From an uncultured Verrucomicrobiota bacterium (lineage in GTDB: Bacteria > Verrucomicrobiota > Verrucomicrobiia > Methylacidiphilales > Verrucolacustridaceae), in assembly GCA_903905395.1 (NCBI GenBank), contig CAIVGD010000224.1, positions 1-5,530 on the forward strand: a DNA stretch of 5,530 nt. Direction: 5' to 3'. Positions within the stretch are counted from its first letter, which is position 1. Every line of letters begins with the position of its first letter. Positions 1 to 5,510 of this stretch are shown here, piece after piece. A program made the position numbers and the translations under genes. The notes beneath the pieces were generated by a model, which did no database searches, was not told the origin of the DNA, and saw only the letters and a program-made list of their open reading frames with translations.

Positions 1-179
1 ACTCGGGGGATGCAGGAGCCTGCCGCAGGGGGATCGAAGTAGCTGGCGTGGTTGGGGGCCAGGATGAGCGGGCCCGGGGGAAGGGAAGCGCCGCCCTGAC
101 TACGAATGGAATGGAAAATCTTTAAAAGGAAGTAGGAGAGCAACCGACAGCAGTGAAACCAAAAAGGACATACTTTCAT
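1..179 (-). CDS. plsC: 1-acyl-sn-glycerol-3-phosphate acyltransferase (PlsC family), N-terminal part only
   Basis: Membrane-associated acyltransferase expected to transfer an acyl group to lysophosphatidic acid, giving phosphatidic acid for phospholipid synthesis. Only the first 59 codons are in the window; the gene continues past the left edge. The start ATG (179-177) overlaps the cmk stop TGA (178-176) as ATGA, which sets the start. The N-terminus is hydrophobic and aromatic (MKVCPFWFHCCRLLSYFLLK, about residues 1-22), as expected for the membrane-anchoring helix. It is followed by GPLILAPNHASYFDPPAAGS (36-55), which holds the family's NHx4D catalytic signature: Asn43, His44 and Asp49. The later substrate-binding motifs (FPEGTRS type) lie outside the window, so substrate and exact subfamily cannot be judged. 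No Shine-Dalgarno sequence is seen; expression probably depends on coupling to cmk. cmk-plsC adjacency is frequent in bacteria. Confidence 0.9.
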   Translation of the reverse strand, partial: MKVCPFWFHCCRLLSYFLLKIFHSIRSQGGASLPPGPLILAPNHASYFDPPAAGSCIPR

Positions 180-832
180 GGGAGGCTGGGGCCGGGCTGA
201 AGGCGGGAACGGACTTCCGTGATAATTCGGTCCGCGAGGGCGCGGGCGTCGTGTTTGCCGCTGTCCAGAAGGGTGGCATCGGCGGCGCGAACCAAGGGAG
301 CGGCGGAGCGAGAGGAGTCGATTTTGTCCCGGGCGGCCAGATTATCTTCCTGCCCCTGTTTTCGGCGACGCTCGGCTCGGACTGTGGGGCAGGCATCGAT
401 GAAATATTTGAAGGGGCTATCGGAGCAGACGACCGTGCCGATATCGCGGCCTTCCATCACGAGGGGTGCGATGAGGCGGAGTTTGCGCTGGAGATTGACG
501 AGGTATTCGCGGAGTTCTGGCAAAGTGGAGACGTGGGAGACAGCGGCATTTATTTCCGGTAAGCGGATGTGCGGGGTCAGATCCCGTTTGCCCTCGCACA
601 GGGCGATTTCCCCGTCCCGGATGTCGGCATGGAAATCGACTTTTTCGAGGAGTTGTTTTATGCGGGCACGGGAGGTGGGATCGTGGCCGGCTTCGAGGGT
701 GAGGAAGGTGAACGCGCGGTACATGGCACCCGTGTCGACGTAAACGAAATTTAGGTCGTGGGCGACTAGGCGGGCGACGGTGCTTTTACCGGAGGCGGCG
801 GGGCCATCGATACAGATGACGGGGTGCAGCAT
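176..832 (-). CDS. cmk: Cytidylate kinase (CMP/dCMP kinase)
   Basis: Cytosolic nucleoside monophosphate kinase that phosphorylates CMP and dCMP with ATP, feeding CDP/CTP pools. The 218-residue product has the P-loop GPAASGKST (10-18), the nucleotide monophosphate-binding DTGAMYR (33-39), EGRDIGTVV (127-135), and the C-terminal RDKIDSSR...APL (168-180) with the A-DAT-LDSG stretch after it. These are the diagnostic Cmk blocks in the right order. The LID segment between RAERRR (152-157) and RD (168-169) is about 11 residues shorter than in the E. coli enzyme as I remember it; it looks like a compact variant rather than damage, because the frame and flanking motifs are intact. The start ATG lies 3 bases after the aroA stop, and the gene ends in the ATGA overlap with plsC. 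Upstream only a weak purine stretch (AAGAAGTGAG) is present. aroA-cmk neighbourhood is widespread in bacteria and supports the call. Confidence 0.97.
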   Translation of the reverse strand: MLHPVICIDGPAASGKSTVARLVAHDLNFVYVDTGAMYRAFTFLTLEAGHDPTSRARIKQLLEKVDFHADIRDGEIALCEGKRDLTPHIRLPEINAAVSHVSTLPELREYLVNLQRKLRLIAPLVMEGRDIGTVVCSDSPFKYFIDACPTVRAERRRKQGQEDNLAARDKIDSSRSAAPLVRAADATLLDSGKHDARALADRIITEVRSRLQPGPSLP

Positions 833-835
833 GGA

Positions 836-2131
836 TCAGCGGCTCACTTCTTGGAGGAGGGCGATCTGTTGAGCGAAGCCGGGGTAACTGGTCTCGATGC
901 AGGCGGTGTCGTGGACGAGAGTGCGCCCCTTGGCGAGGAGCCCGAGAATGGCACAAGACATGGCGATGCGATGGTCTCCGTGGCTCTCGACCTCGGCTCC
1001 GACAAGGGTGCGGCCGCCTTCGATGGAGAGGCCATCGGGTCGCTCCTCGACGGGGACTCCGAAGAGGCGGAGGTTTTCCGCGATTACGGCGAGGCGGTCG
1101 CTTTCTTTGTGACGAAGTTCGGCAGCATCGCGGATTTCGGTCACGCCTTTGGCGAGAGCTGCGGCGGCGGCGAGGATGGGAATTTCATCGATGAGATTTG
1201 GAATTTCTTTTCCGGCCACGGTGGTGGCCTTTAGGCCACGGTTGCCTTGCACGGAGATGGTGCCCATCGGTTCCGGGGATGTTTGTTCAATTTTTTCCAT
1301 GATGCCCGCACCCATGCGGAGAAGGGCGGAAAGGAGGGCGGTGCGGGTGGGGTTGAGGCCTAGGCGGCGGAGGGTGAGTCGGGATCCGGGCAAGCCAGCC
1401 GCGAGGACGATCCAAAAAGCCCCCGAGGAGAAATCACCTGGCACATCCAGTTCCGTGCCTTCCAGTCTCTGCGGACCATGGAGGATGATGGATTGTTTAT
1501 CGGTGCGAAAACTGGCGCCGAAAGCTGGGAGGAGGCGTTCGGTGTGGTCGCGGGATTGGGAGGGCTCGCGGAAGGTGGTCTTACCATCGGCTTGGAGGGC
1601 GGCGAGCAGGGCGCAGGATTTGACCTGAGCGCTGGCGACCGGGCTGGTGAAATCGATCGCCTTGAGCTGGGCTCCGCGGATGGTGAGGGGAGGTCGATTC
1701 CCGGTTCCTTCGCAGAGAATTTCCGCACCGAATTTCCGAAGGGGCTCGGCGATCCGAGCCATGGGCCGGCGACTGAGGGAGGCATCGCCAAAGAGACGGG
1801 TGGTGAAGGGTTGTCCCGCGACGACGCCGGAGAGAAGTCGCATTGTGGTGCCGCTGTTGCCGCAATCGATGGATTCGGCGGGAGCCAGGAGTTTTCCGCC
1901 ACGGCCCTCGATGAGCACCTCATCCGGCGCTACCCGATCGATCCGGCAACCCAGGGTTTGGAGTGCGTGCAGGGTGGTAAGGCAGTCTTCTCCGGGAAGG
2001 AATCCGCGGAGGCGGGTGGTGCCGGCGGCGAGGCCGCCGAGGATGATTCCGCGATGAGAGATGCTTTTATCCCCGGGAACCGAGAATTCGGCATCTAGAC
2101 GGCGGAGGGGGCGGACTTCGAGTTGGCTCAT
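836..2131 (-). CDS. aroA: 3-phosphoshikimate 1-carboxyvinyltransferase (EPSP synthase)
   Basis: Sixth step of the shikimate pathway: joins shikimate-3-phosphate and phosphoenolpyruvate to 5-enolpyruvylshikimate-3-phosphate. The 431-residue length is normal for the family. Visible motifs: PGDKSISHR (19-27), GNSGTTMR (91-98, PEP/glyphosate loop), SRRPM (120-124), SAQVK (167-171), RDHTE (194-198), NPTR (260-263), LIDEIP (313-318) with the catalytic Asp315, and RHKESDR (340-346) with Glu343. The set GDKS, SAQVK, RDHTE and NPTR is the signature described for class II EPSP synthases, the type that includes the Bacillus and Agrobacterium CP4 enzymes; the Gly of the GNSGT loop is kept (CP4 has Ala there). 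The start ATG overlaps the tyrA stop as ATGA, and the stop is 3 bases before cmk. No frameshift or missing catalytic residue is seen. Confidence 0.98.
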   Translation of the reverse strand: MSQLEVRPLRRLDAEFSVPGDKSISHRGIILGGLAAGTTRLRGFLPGEDCLTTLHALQTLGCRIDRVAPDEVLIEGRGGKLLAPAESIDCGNSGTTMRLLSGVVAGQPFTTRLFGDASLSRRPMARIAEPLRKFGAEILCEGTGNRPPLTIRGAQLKAIDFTSPVASAQVKSCALLAALQADGKTTFREPSQSRDHTERLLPAFGASFRTDKQSIILHGPQRLEGTELDVPGDFSSGAFWIVLAAGLPGSRLTLRRLGLNPTRTALLSALLRMGAGIMEKIEQTSPEPMGTISVQGNRGLKATTVAGKEIPNLIDEIPILAAAAALAKGVTEIRDAAELRHKESDRLAVIAENLRLFGVPVEERPDGLSIEGGRTLVGAEVESHGDHRIAMSCAILGLLAKGRTLVHDTACIETSYPGFAQQIALLQEVSR

Positions 2132-2970
2132 GATGTGGGCAGGGTGCGTCGAATTTTTGCGGCATCATCCAATATTTTGGCGAGGGCGCTGGCATCCCCT
2201 TTTTTCAAAGCTGAAACCAAATCATTTAGGGAAGAACGAAAATCTTTTAGAGAGGCAAGCACTTGGAGCCGGTTGTTGCAGAGGATTTCGGACCAGAGTT
2301 CGGAGGGGCCGGCGGCAACTCGGGTGGTGTCGCGATAGCCGGAACCGGCGAGGGGGAGGGAATCATGGCCAGCGGCTAGGACGAGGGCGGAGGCGATGAG
2401 GTGGGGGAGATGACTGATGCGGGCGATTTGCTCGTCGTGTGCTTGGGGCGTGAGGGTGAGGACGCGGGCTCCGAGGGCCTGCCAGAAGGAGGTGGCATCG
2501 CGGGTCACATCCGCCGGGGTGGTCGGGGTGGGAGTGAGGATGACGGGGGCATTCTGGAAAAGATCGGCCCGGGCGACGGCGATGCCGGACTCCTCGGAGC
2601 CGGCCATGGGATGGGAACCGATCCAACGGGCTTTGTTCTGCAGAAGGTGGGCCATGATATTTTCCAGAGGGCCCTTGATGCTCGCGACATCGGTGACGAG
2701 GGCGGAGGGTTTTAGAAAAGGAAGAATAGAACGAACGAGTTCCGGTAAAGCGGAGGGTGGAGAACCCAGCACGACGAGATCGGCATCCGTGGCGAGGGAT
2801 GGGTCGATGCTCACGTCCGCCTTGGGCAGGACGGTACGGATGGAGGGCAGAGATTCGTGGCGGCGCGTCCACACAGCGATTTTGGCTTTCGGGAATGCTT
2901 TGGTGGCGGCGAGGGCAACGGATCCGCCGATGAGGCCGGGCGCGAGGATGGTGATTTTGGCGGGATTCAT
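2128..2970 (-). CDS. tyrA: Prephenate/arogenate dehydrogenase (TyrA), single-domain, probably NADP-dependent
   Basis: Oxidative decarboxylation of prephenate to 4-hydroxyphenylpyruvate (or of arogenate to tyrosine), the committed step to tyrosine. I chose the ATG at 2970, giving 280 residues, because it overlaps the hisC stop as ATGA and places the dinucleotide-binding strand at the N-terminus (KITILAPGLIGGS, 5-17). An in-frame ATG at 3051 would add 27 residues that overlap hisC and resemble nothing. Other motifs: TDVASIKG (93-100), SHPMAGSEESG (119-129, with active-site His120), SHLPH (186-190), and GSGYRDTTR (209-217) with the conserved Arg/Asp/Thr block, then ELWSEI. The usual GxGxxG reads AxGxxG (Ala10), and the end of strand 2 is WTRR (34-37) instead of an acidic residue, which points to NADP. 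No ACT or chorismate mutase domain is attached, so feedback control by an ACT domain is not expected. Prephenate versus arogenate preference cannot be told from sequence. Confidence 0.95.
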   Translation of the reverse strand: MNPAKITILAPGLIGGSVALAATKAFPKAKIAVWTRRHESLPSIRTVLPKADVSIDPSLATDADLVVLGSPPSALPELVRSILPFLKPSALVTDVASIKGPLENIMAHLLQNKARWIGSHPMAGSEESGIAVARADLFQNAPVILTPTPTTPADVTRDATSFWQALGARVLTLTPQAHDEQIARISHLPHLIASALVLAAGHDSLPLAGSGYRDTTRVAAGPSELWSEILCNNRLQVLASLKDFRSSLNDLVSALKKGDASALAKILDDAAKIRRTLPTS

Positions 2971-4064
2971 TTTTGGGTCGGAATAATCTGGGGGAGGATT
3001 TCTTCTAGGCGAGCCATCTGTTCCGGAGTTCCGATGGAGATGCGGATCCAAGTGGGGAGGCGGTAGCTACGGAGCGGGCGAACTATAAGGCCGCGTTTTT
3101 GTAGGGCGAGGAAGACGGCGTCGCCATCGCCGACCTCGACCATGACAAAGTTGGCGGTGCCGGGGATGAAGCGGAGGCCGAGTTTTTTCAGGAAAGAGTG
3201 TAGGCGGTCGCGTCCTGCATAGGTCAGAGCGAGGGTTGTTCGAACATGTTCCTGATCGGCGAGACTAGCGAGGGCGGCGGCCTGGGCGGGGGCGGAGGTG
3301 TTGAAAGGCTGGCGGGATTTTTGGAGGACGGCGGCGATGTCGGGGTGGGCGAGGCCGTAACCGATGCGGAGGCCGGCGAGGCCTTGGGCTTTGGAAAAAG
3401 TGCGGAGAACGACGATGGGGCGTCCTTGTTTGACCCACTGGATCGTGGGGGGAGGTTCCGAGATGAACTCGTAGTAGGCTTCGTCGATGACGAGAAGTGG
3501 GCCTGCGGGAAATTTTTCCACGAAGGCGGTGAGTTCGGCGTTGGGGATGCGTGTGCCGGTGGGGTTATTTGGGGAGGCGAGAAAAACGAGGCGGACGTCG
3601 TTCTGCAAGCGGGCGGCAAAGCCGGCGAGGTCGTGTTGGAAATCGCGATCTGGCACTTCTTCGAATGGGACATTGAAGAGGCGGGCCATGAGTCCGTAAA
3701 CAGCGAAGGCGTAAGCGGAGGCGAGGACGCGACCTTTTCCTGGCTGGGTGTAGGCGTGGTAGCAGAACTCGATGATTTCGTTTGAGCCGCAACCGAGAAC
3801 GACGTGGTCGCGGGTGAGGCCGTGGGTTTGGGCGATGGCGTCGCGCAGGGCGAGGCCGGCGCCATCGGGGTAGAGGTGGGTATGGGCGAGTGAATCGCGG
3901 ATGGCTTGGAGGGCGCGGGGGGAGGCCCCTAGGGGGTTTTCGTTCGAGGCGAGTTTGGCGATTTGGGAGGGATCGAGACCGTGTTCGCGGGCGACATCGG
4001 GGATGGGCCGACCGGGCTCGTAGGGTTCGAGATTGGCGACGTAGTCGTTGGGGATGGCGGACAT
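2967..4064 (-). CDS. hisC: Histidinol-phosphate / aromatic aminotransferase (HisC, PLP fold type I)
   Basis: PLP-dependent aminotransferase of the HisC family: converts imidazole-acetol phosphate and glutamate to histidinol phosphate, and in many bacteria also transaminates phenylpyruvate and 4-hydroxyphenylpyruvate. The 365-residue product is full length. Motifs: KLASNENPLGASP (37-49), LYPDGAG (64-70), GCGSNEII (91-98), SPNNPTG (164-170), VIDEAYYEF (192-200), RTFSKAQGLAGLRIGY (221-236) with the Schiff-base Lys225, RQPFNTS (251-257), and WIRISIG (339-345) with the carboxylate-binding Arg341. The start ATG is only 3 bases from a tandem hexamer array and has no Shine-Dalgarno sequence. The stop overlaps the tyrA start as ATGA. 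Position directly ahead of tyrA and aroA, with no other his gene near, suggests the aromatic aminotransferase role is important here (inference). No defects seen. Confidence 0.96.
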   Translation of the reverse strand: MSAIPNDYVANLEPYEPGRPIPDVAREHGLDPSQIAKLASNENPLGASPRALQAIRDSLAHTHLYPDGAGLALRDAIAQTHGLTRDHVVLGCGSNEIIEFCYHAYTQPGKGRVLASAYAFAVYGLMARLFNVPFEEVPDRDFQHDLAGFAARLQNDVRLVFLASPNNPTGTRIPNAELTAFVEKFPAGPLLVIDEAYYEFISEPPPTIQWVKQGRPIVVLRTFSKAQGLAGLRIGYGLAHPDIAAVLQKSRQPFNTSAPAQAAALASLADQEHVRTTLALTYAGRDRLHSFLKKLGLRFIPGTANFVMVEVGDGDAVFLALQKRGLIVRPLRSYRLPTWIRISIGTPEQMARLEEILPQIIPTQK

Positions 4065-4067
4065 GGG

Positions 4068-4092
4068 TTTAAGTTTAAGTTGAAGTTGAAGT
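4068..4092 (-). repeat. CTTYAA hexamer tandem array abutting the hisC start codon
   Basis: On the plus strand, two perfect copies of TTTAAG (4068-4079) are followed by two perfect copies of TTGAAG (4080-4091) and a further T. Read on the coding strand this is two CTTCAA then two CTTAAA units, followed by CCC and the hisC ATG. It sits in the 40-base gap between the PurE-like gene and hisC, exactly where a ribosome binding site would be, and no AGGAGG-like sequence is present. A related array with the same units lies at 5492-5510. Function unknown; it could be a slippage-prone spacer, part of the translation initiation region, or a neutral intergenic repeat family. Confidence 0.9.
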
Positions 4093-4104
4093 GGAGCGGA
4101 GGGG

Positions 4105-4509
4105 TTAGGGCTTGCAAGGGGCGGAGTTGGTTTGGCGGGAGCGAAAGAGGTCGAGGGCGCGGCGGATTTTTGGGTGGCGGTGGGCTAGGCAGGCGGCGGC
4201 GAAGAGGGCGGCGTTGATGGAGCCGGCGCGGCCGGCGGCGAAGAAGGGGCCGGAGGCGGAGGTGCCGAGTTTGCGGAGGAGGGCGAGAGTTTGTTTAGGC
4301 GTGCTGGATTCGGGAACGAGGAGTGGGGGGATGAGGGCATGTGACGTTCCCACATTCTTGGGAATGTGGGAATGTGAGGAGGCTGAGACGGGGGAGATGG
4401 TGAGGAGGGCGGGGCCGGTTGTGGTGCAGGAAAGGCCGAGACGGTTGAGGGTTAGCACGGTTTCGGGCAAGCGGGGGGGGGCGGTCACGCGGATGGAGGT
4501 CTTGGCCAT
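4105..4509 (-). CDS. Small protein with PurE-like (AIR carboxylase) C-terminal half; N-terminal half unlike PurE
   Basis: The 134-residue product has strong GC3 bias in its frame, so it is likely a real gene. The second half resembles the end of PurE (N5-carboxyaminoimidazole ribonucleotide mutase): LVPESSTPKQTLALLRKLGT, then GRAGSINAALFAAACLA (93-109), HRHPKIRRALDLFRSRQT, matching the PurE pattern of a Gly-Lys/Arg-Ala-Gly-x-x-Asn-Ala-Ala-Leu helix followed by a D/HP-x-hydrophobic-x-x-x-hydrophobic-x-x-[WF]R tail. The first half (MAKTSIRVTAPPRLPETVLT, then LNRLGLSCTTTGPALLTIS) lacks the GSxSD phosphate-binding motif, the SAHR motif and the AGxAAHLPG motif, and the total is shorter than the usual 160 or so residues. 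It reads like a strand-helix-strand-strand unit. Catalytic PurE activity is therefore doubtful; it may be a degenerate or repurposed paralogue. The start is the ATG 34 bases after the permease stop, without a clear Shine-Dalgarno sequence. A C9 run lies at codons 10-13 and a palindrome at codons 45-56. Confidence 0.6.
   Translation of the reverse strand: MAKTSIRVTAPPRLPETVLTLNRLGLSCTTTGPALLTISPVSASSHSHIPKNVGTSHALIPPLLVPESSTPKQTLALLRKLGTSASGPFFAAGRAGSINAALFAAACLAHRHPKIRRALDLFRSRQTNSAPCKP
4344..4375. repeat. REP-like palindrome inside the PurE-like coding sequence
   Basis: A perfect inverted repeat with 11-base arms: TTCCCACATTC at 4347-4357 and GAATGTGGGAA at 4362-4372, with a 4-base TTGG loop. 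Counting one G-T position, the stem extends to 14 pairs (4344-4375). The sequence ATGTGA occurs on both sides (4339-4344 and 4372-4377), 33 bases apart. The 8-mer GGAATGTG is also repeated in tandem at 4361-4376. There is no T-run, so it is not a rho-independent terminator. It encodes residues 45-56 (SHSHIPKNVGTS), where the third codon positions are less GC-rich than on either side, consistent with an in-frame insertion of a palindromic unit. Confidence 0.8.
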
Positions 4510-4543
4510 GGGGAGGAAGGATAGCCTGTTTTTTGGGTTTTCC

Positions 4544-5341
4544 TCAACTGGAAGCGCTCTGGTATCGGCGGAGGCCGAATTGGAAAAAAAAGGAAGCAAG
4601 CGTGGCGGTGGAGATGCAGGTGAGAAAAAATATGAGAATGGGGCCAGGTTGCAGACCCCAGATGAGGGTGGTGGCGGGGACGTTGGCCACGAGAAGAAGA
4701 GGGATTGCGAAGGTGAAGATGACACGGAACCAACCGGTGGCGGCTTCGCGGGGAAGGCGGGCGACTTGGAAGATGCTGTAGTACCCGAGCAGGACGGATT
4801 CGGCTTGGACGATCCAGAAGGTGAGGGAGACCAGGGCGAGAAGGAGCGCGTAGTGCACCAGCAGTCCGGCCAGCACAAAAATCAGGTAAGCGAGGATGGC
4901 GAGGAGGGAGGGTGTCACGCCGAGTGAATGGAGGGCGGAGAGGACGACGACGAGGGCGATTCCGGCGTTGGCGAGGGGCCCGATTTCGAGGCTGGAGGTG
5001 CTGACGAGGAATTGGGGTGGCGCGGGTTTTAGGAGGAGGAAGTCGAGGTTGCCGGTGCGGACGAGTTCGGGGAGTTTGACCAGGCCTGGCATGAGGAAGG
5101 CTGTGAAAATCTGTTGGACGAACTGGTTGGTGGCGACGAGCACGATCATCTCGTTTCGATTCCATCCCGCGATGCTCTCGACGTGTTGGTAAACGACTCC
5201 GACAAAGGCGAGTTGGAGGACGAACCAGGAAAGTTCTACCACGACCCAGACAAAAAAGTTGGCGCGGAAAGCGAGCTCGCGTACGGCGGCGTAGCGAAGC
5301 TGAATCAACCAGAGGCGGAGGAGGTGAAGCGCGGAGGCCAT
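4544..5341 (-). CDS. ABC-2 type transporter permease (PF06182-like family)
   Basis: Integral membrane subunit of an ABC exporter; substrate unknown. With the ATG at 5341 the product has 265 residues. That start is preferred over an in-frame TTG at 5377 because AGGA lies 8 bases before it and because MASALHLLRLWLIQLRYAAV looks like the usual short N-terminal amphipathic stretch. Roughly six hydrophobic segments are seen at about 29-51, 64-84, 120-137, 145-175, 205-227 and 233-254. Family hallmarks are the ELAFRANFF segment before the first membrane helix, the cytosolic ELVRTGNLDFLLLKPAPPQF block (92-111), and the C-terminal FGLRRYQSASS. Proteins of this type usually work with a second permease and an ATPase encoded next door; neither is in the window, so they should lie upstream (right of 5530) if present. 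An A8 run on the plus strand (4584-4591) falls in the FFF codons near the C-terminus. Intact as read. Confidence 0.9.
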   Translation of the reverse strand: MASALHLLRLWLIQLRYAAVRELAFRANFFVWVVVELSWFVLQLAFVGVVYQHVESIAGWNRNEMIVLVATNQFVQQIFTAFLMPGLVKLPELVRTGNLDFLLLKPAPPQFLVSTSSLEIGPLANAGIALVVVLSALHSLGVTPSLLAILAYLIFVLAGLLVHYALLLALVSLTFWIVQAESVLLGYYSIFQVARLPREAATGWFRVIFTFAIPLLLVANVPATTLIWGLQPGPILIFFLTCISTATLASFFFQFGLRRYQSASS

Positions 5342-5406
5342 TCCCAAAATCCTAGGGATCTGGCGGCGATGAAACAATGCAGGGTCGAGGGAGGGGTGGG
5401 CAGAAT

Positions 5407-5430
5407 GGATTAAGGGATTCAGGGGTTCAG
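5407..5430. repeat. Octamer tandem array, three units
   Basis: Three consecutive 8-base units on the plus strand: GGATTAAG (5407-5414), GGATTCAG (5415-5422) and GGGTTCAG (5423-5430), each differing from the next by one base. The array lies 66 bases upstream of the chosen permease start. The stepwise change between neighbours suggests old slippage expansion. Function unknown. Confidence 0.8.
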
Positions 5431-5491
5431 GAAGTGAGAATGTATGAATCTCGCGGTCGCGGGACGCAGACGCGGAGGACGCCGCAGCCAG

Positions 5492-5510
5492 TTGAAGTTG
5501 AAGTTTAAGT
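5492..5510 (-). repeat. Second CTTYAA hexamer tandem array
   Basis: On the plus strand two copies of TTGAAG (5492-5503) are followed by one TTTAAG (5504-5509) and a T. These are the same two unit types and the same orientation as the array in front of hisC, but the variants come in the opposite order. It sits about 150 bases upstream of the permease start, in non-coding DNA. Two independent occurrences within 1.5 kb argue for a dispersed family of this hexamer in the genome. Confidence 0.85.

Noticed and set aside
100..171. Frame giving MSFLVSLLSVALLLPFKDFPFHS next to the cmk end
   Set aside because: It looks like a signal or membrane peptide but stops at 100. The neighbouring frame starting at the ATGA overlap continues into the NHx4D motif of PlsC and is the real gene.
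1478..2098. Long plus-strand open frame (206 codons) opposite aroA, and similar ones opposite hisC, cmk and the permease
   Set aside because: They are antisense to intact conserved genes; high GC at third codon positions removes stop codons from the opposite strand. Their translations are Gly/Glu/Arg-rich low-complexity strings with no recognisable motif.
2971..3051. N-terminal extension of TyrA to the in-frame ATG at 3051
   Set aside because: It would add 27 residues inside hisC ahead of the Rossmann strand, while the ATG at 2970 gives an ATGA overlap like the other junctions.
4344..4375. Palindrome as a rho-independent terminator
   Set aside because: No T-run follows it on either strand and it lies in the middle of a coding frame.
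4510..4878. Extension of the PurE-like frame upstream to 4878
   Set aside because: The frame lies inside the permease gene and translates to a Ser/Pro-rich string; the ATG at 4509 is the first start after the permease stop and the GC3 bias begins there.
5342..5377. Permease start at the TTG at 5377
   Set aside because: It lacks a ribosome binding site, whereas the ATG at 5341 has AGGA at good spacing and gives a family-typical N-terminus.
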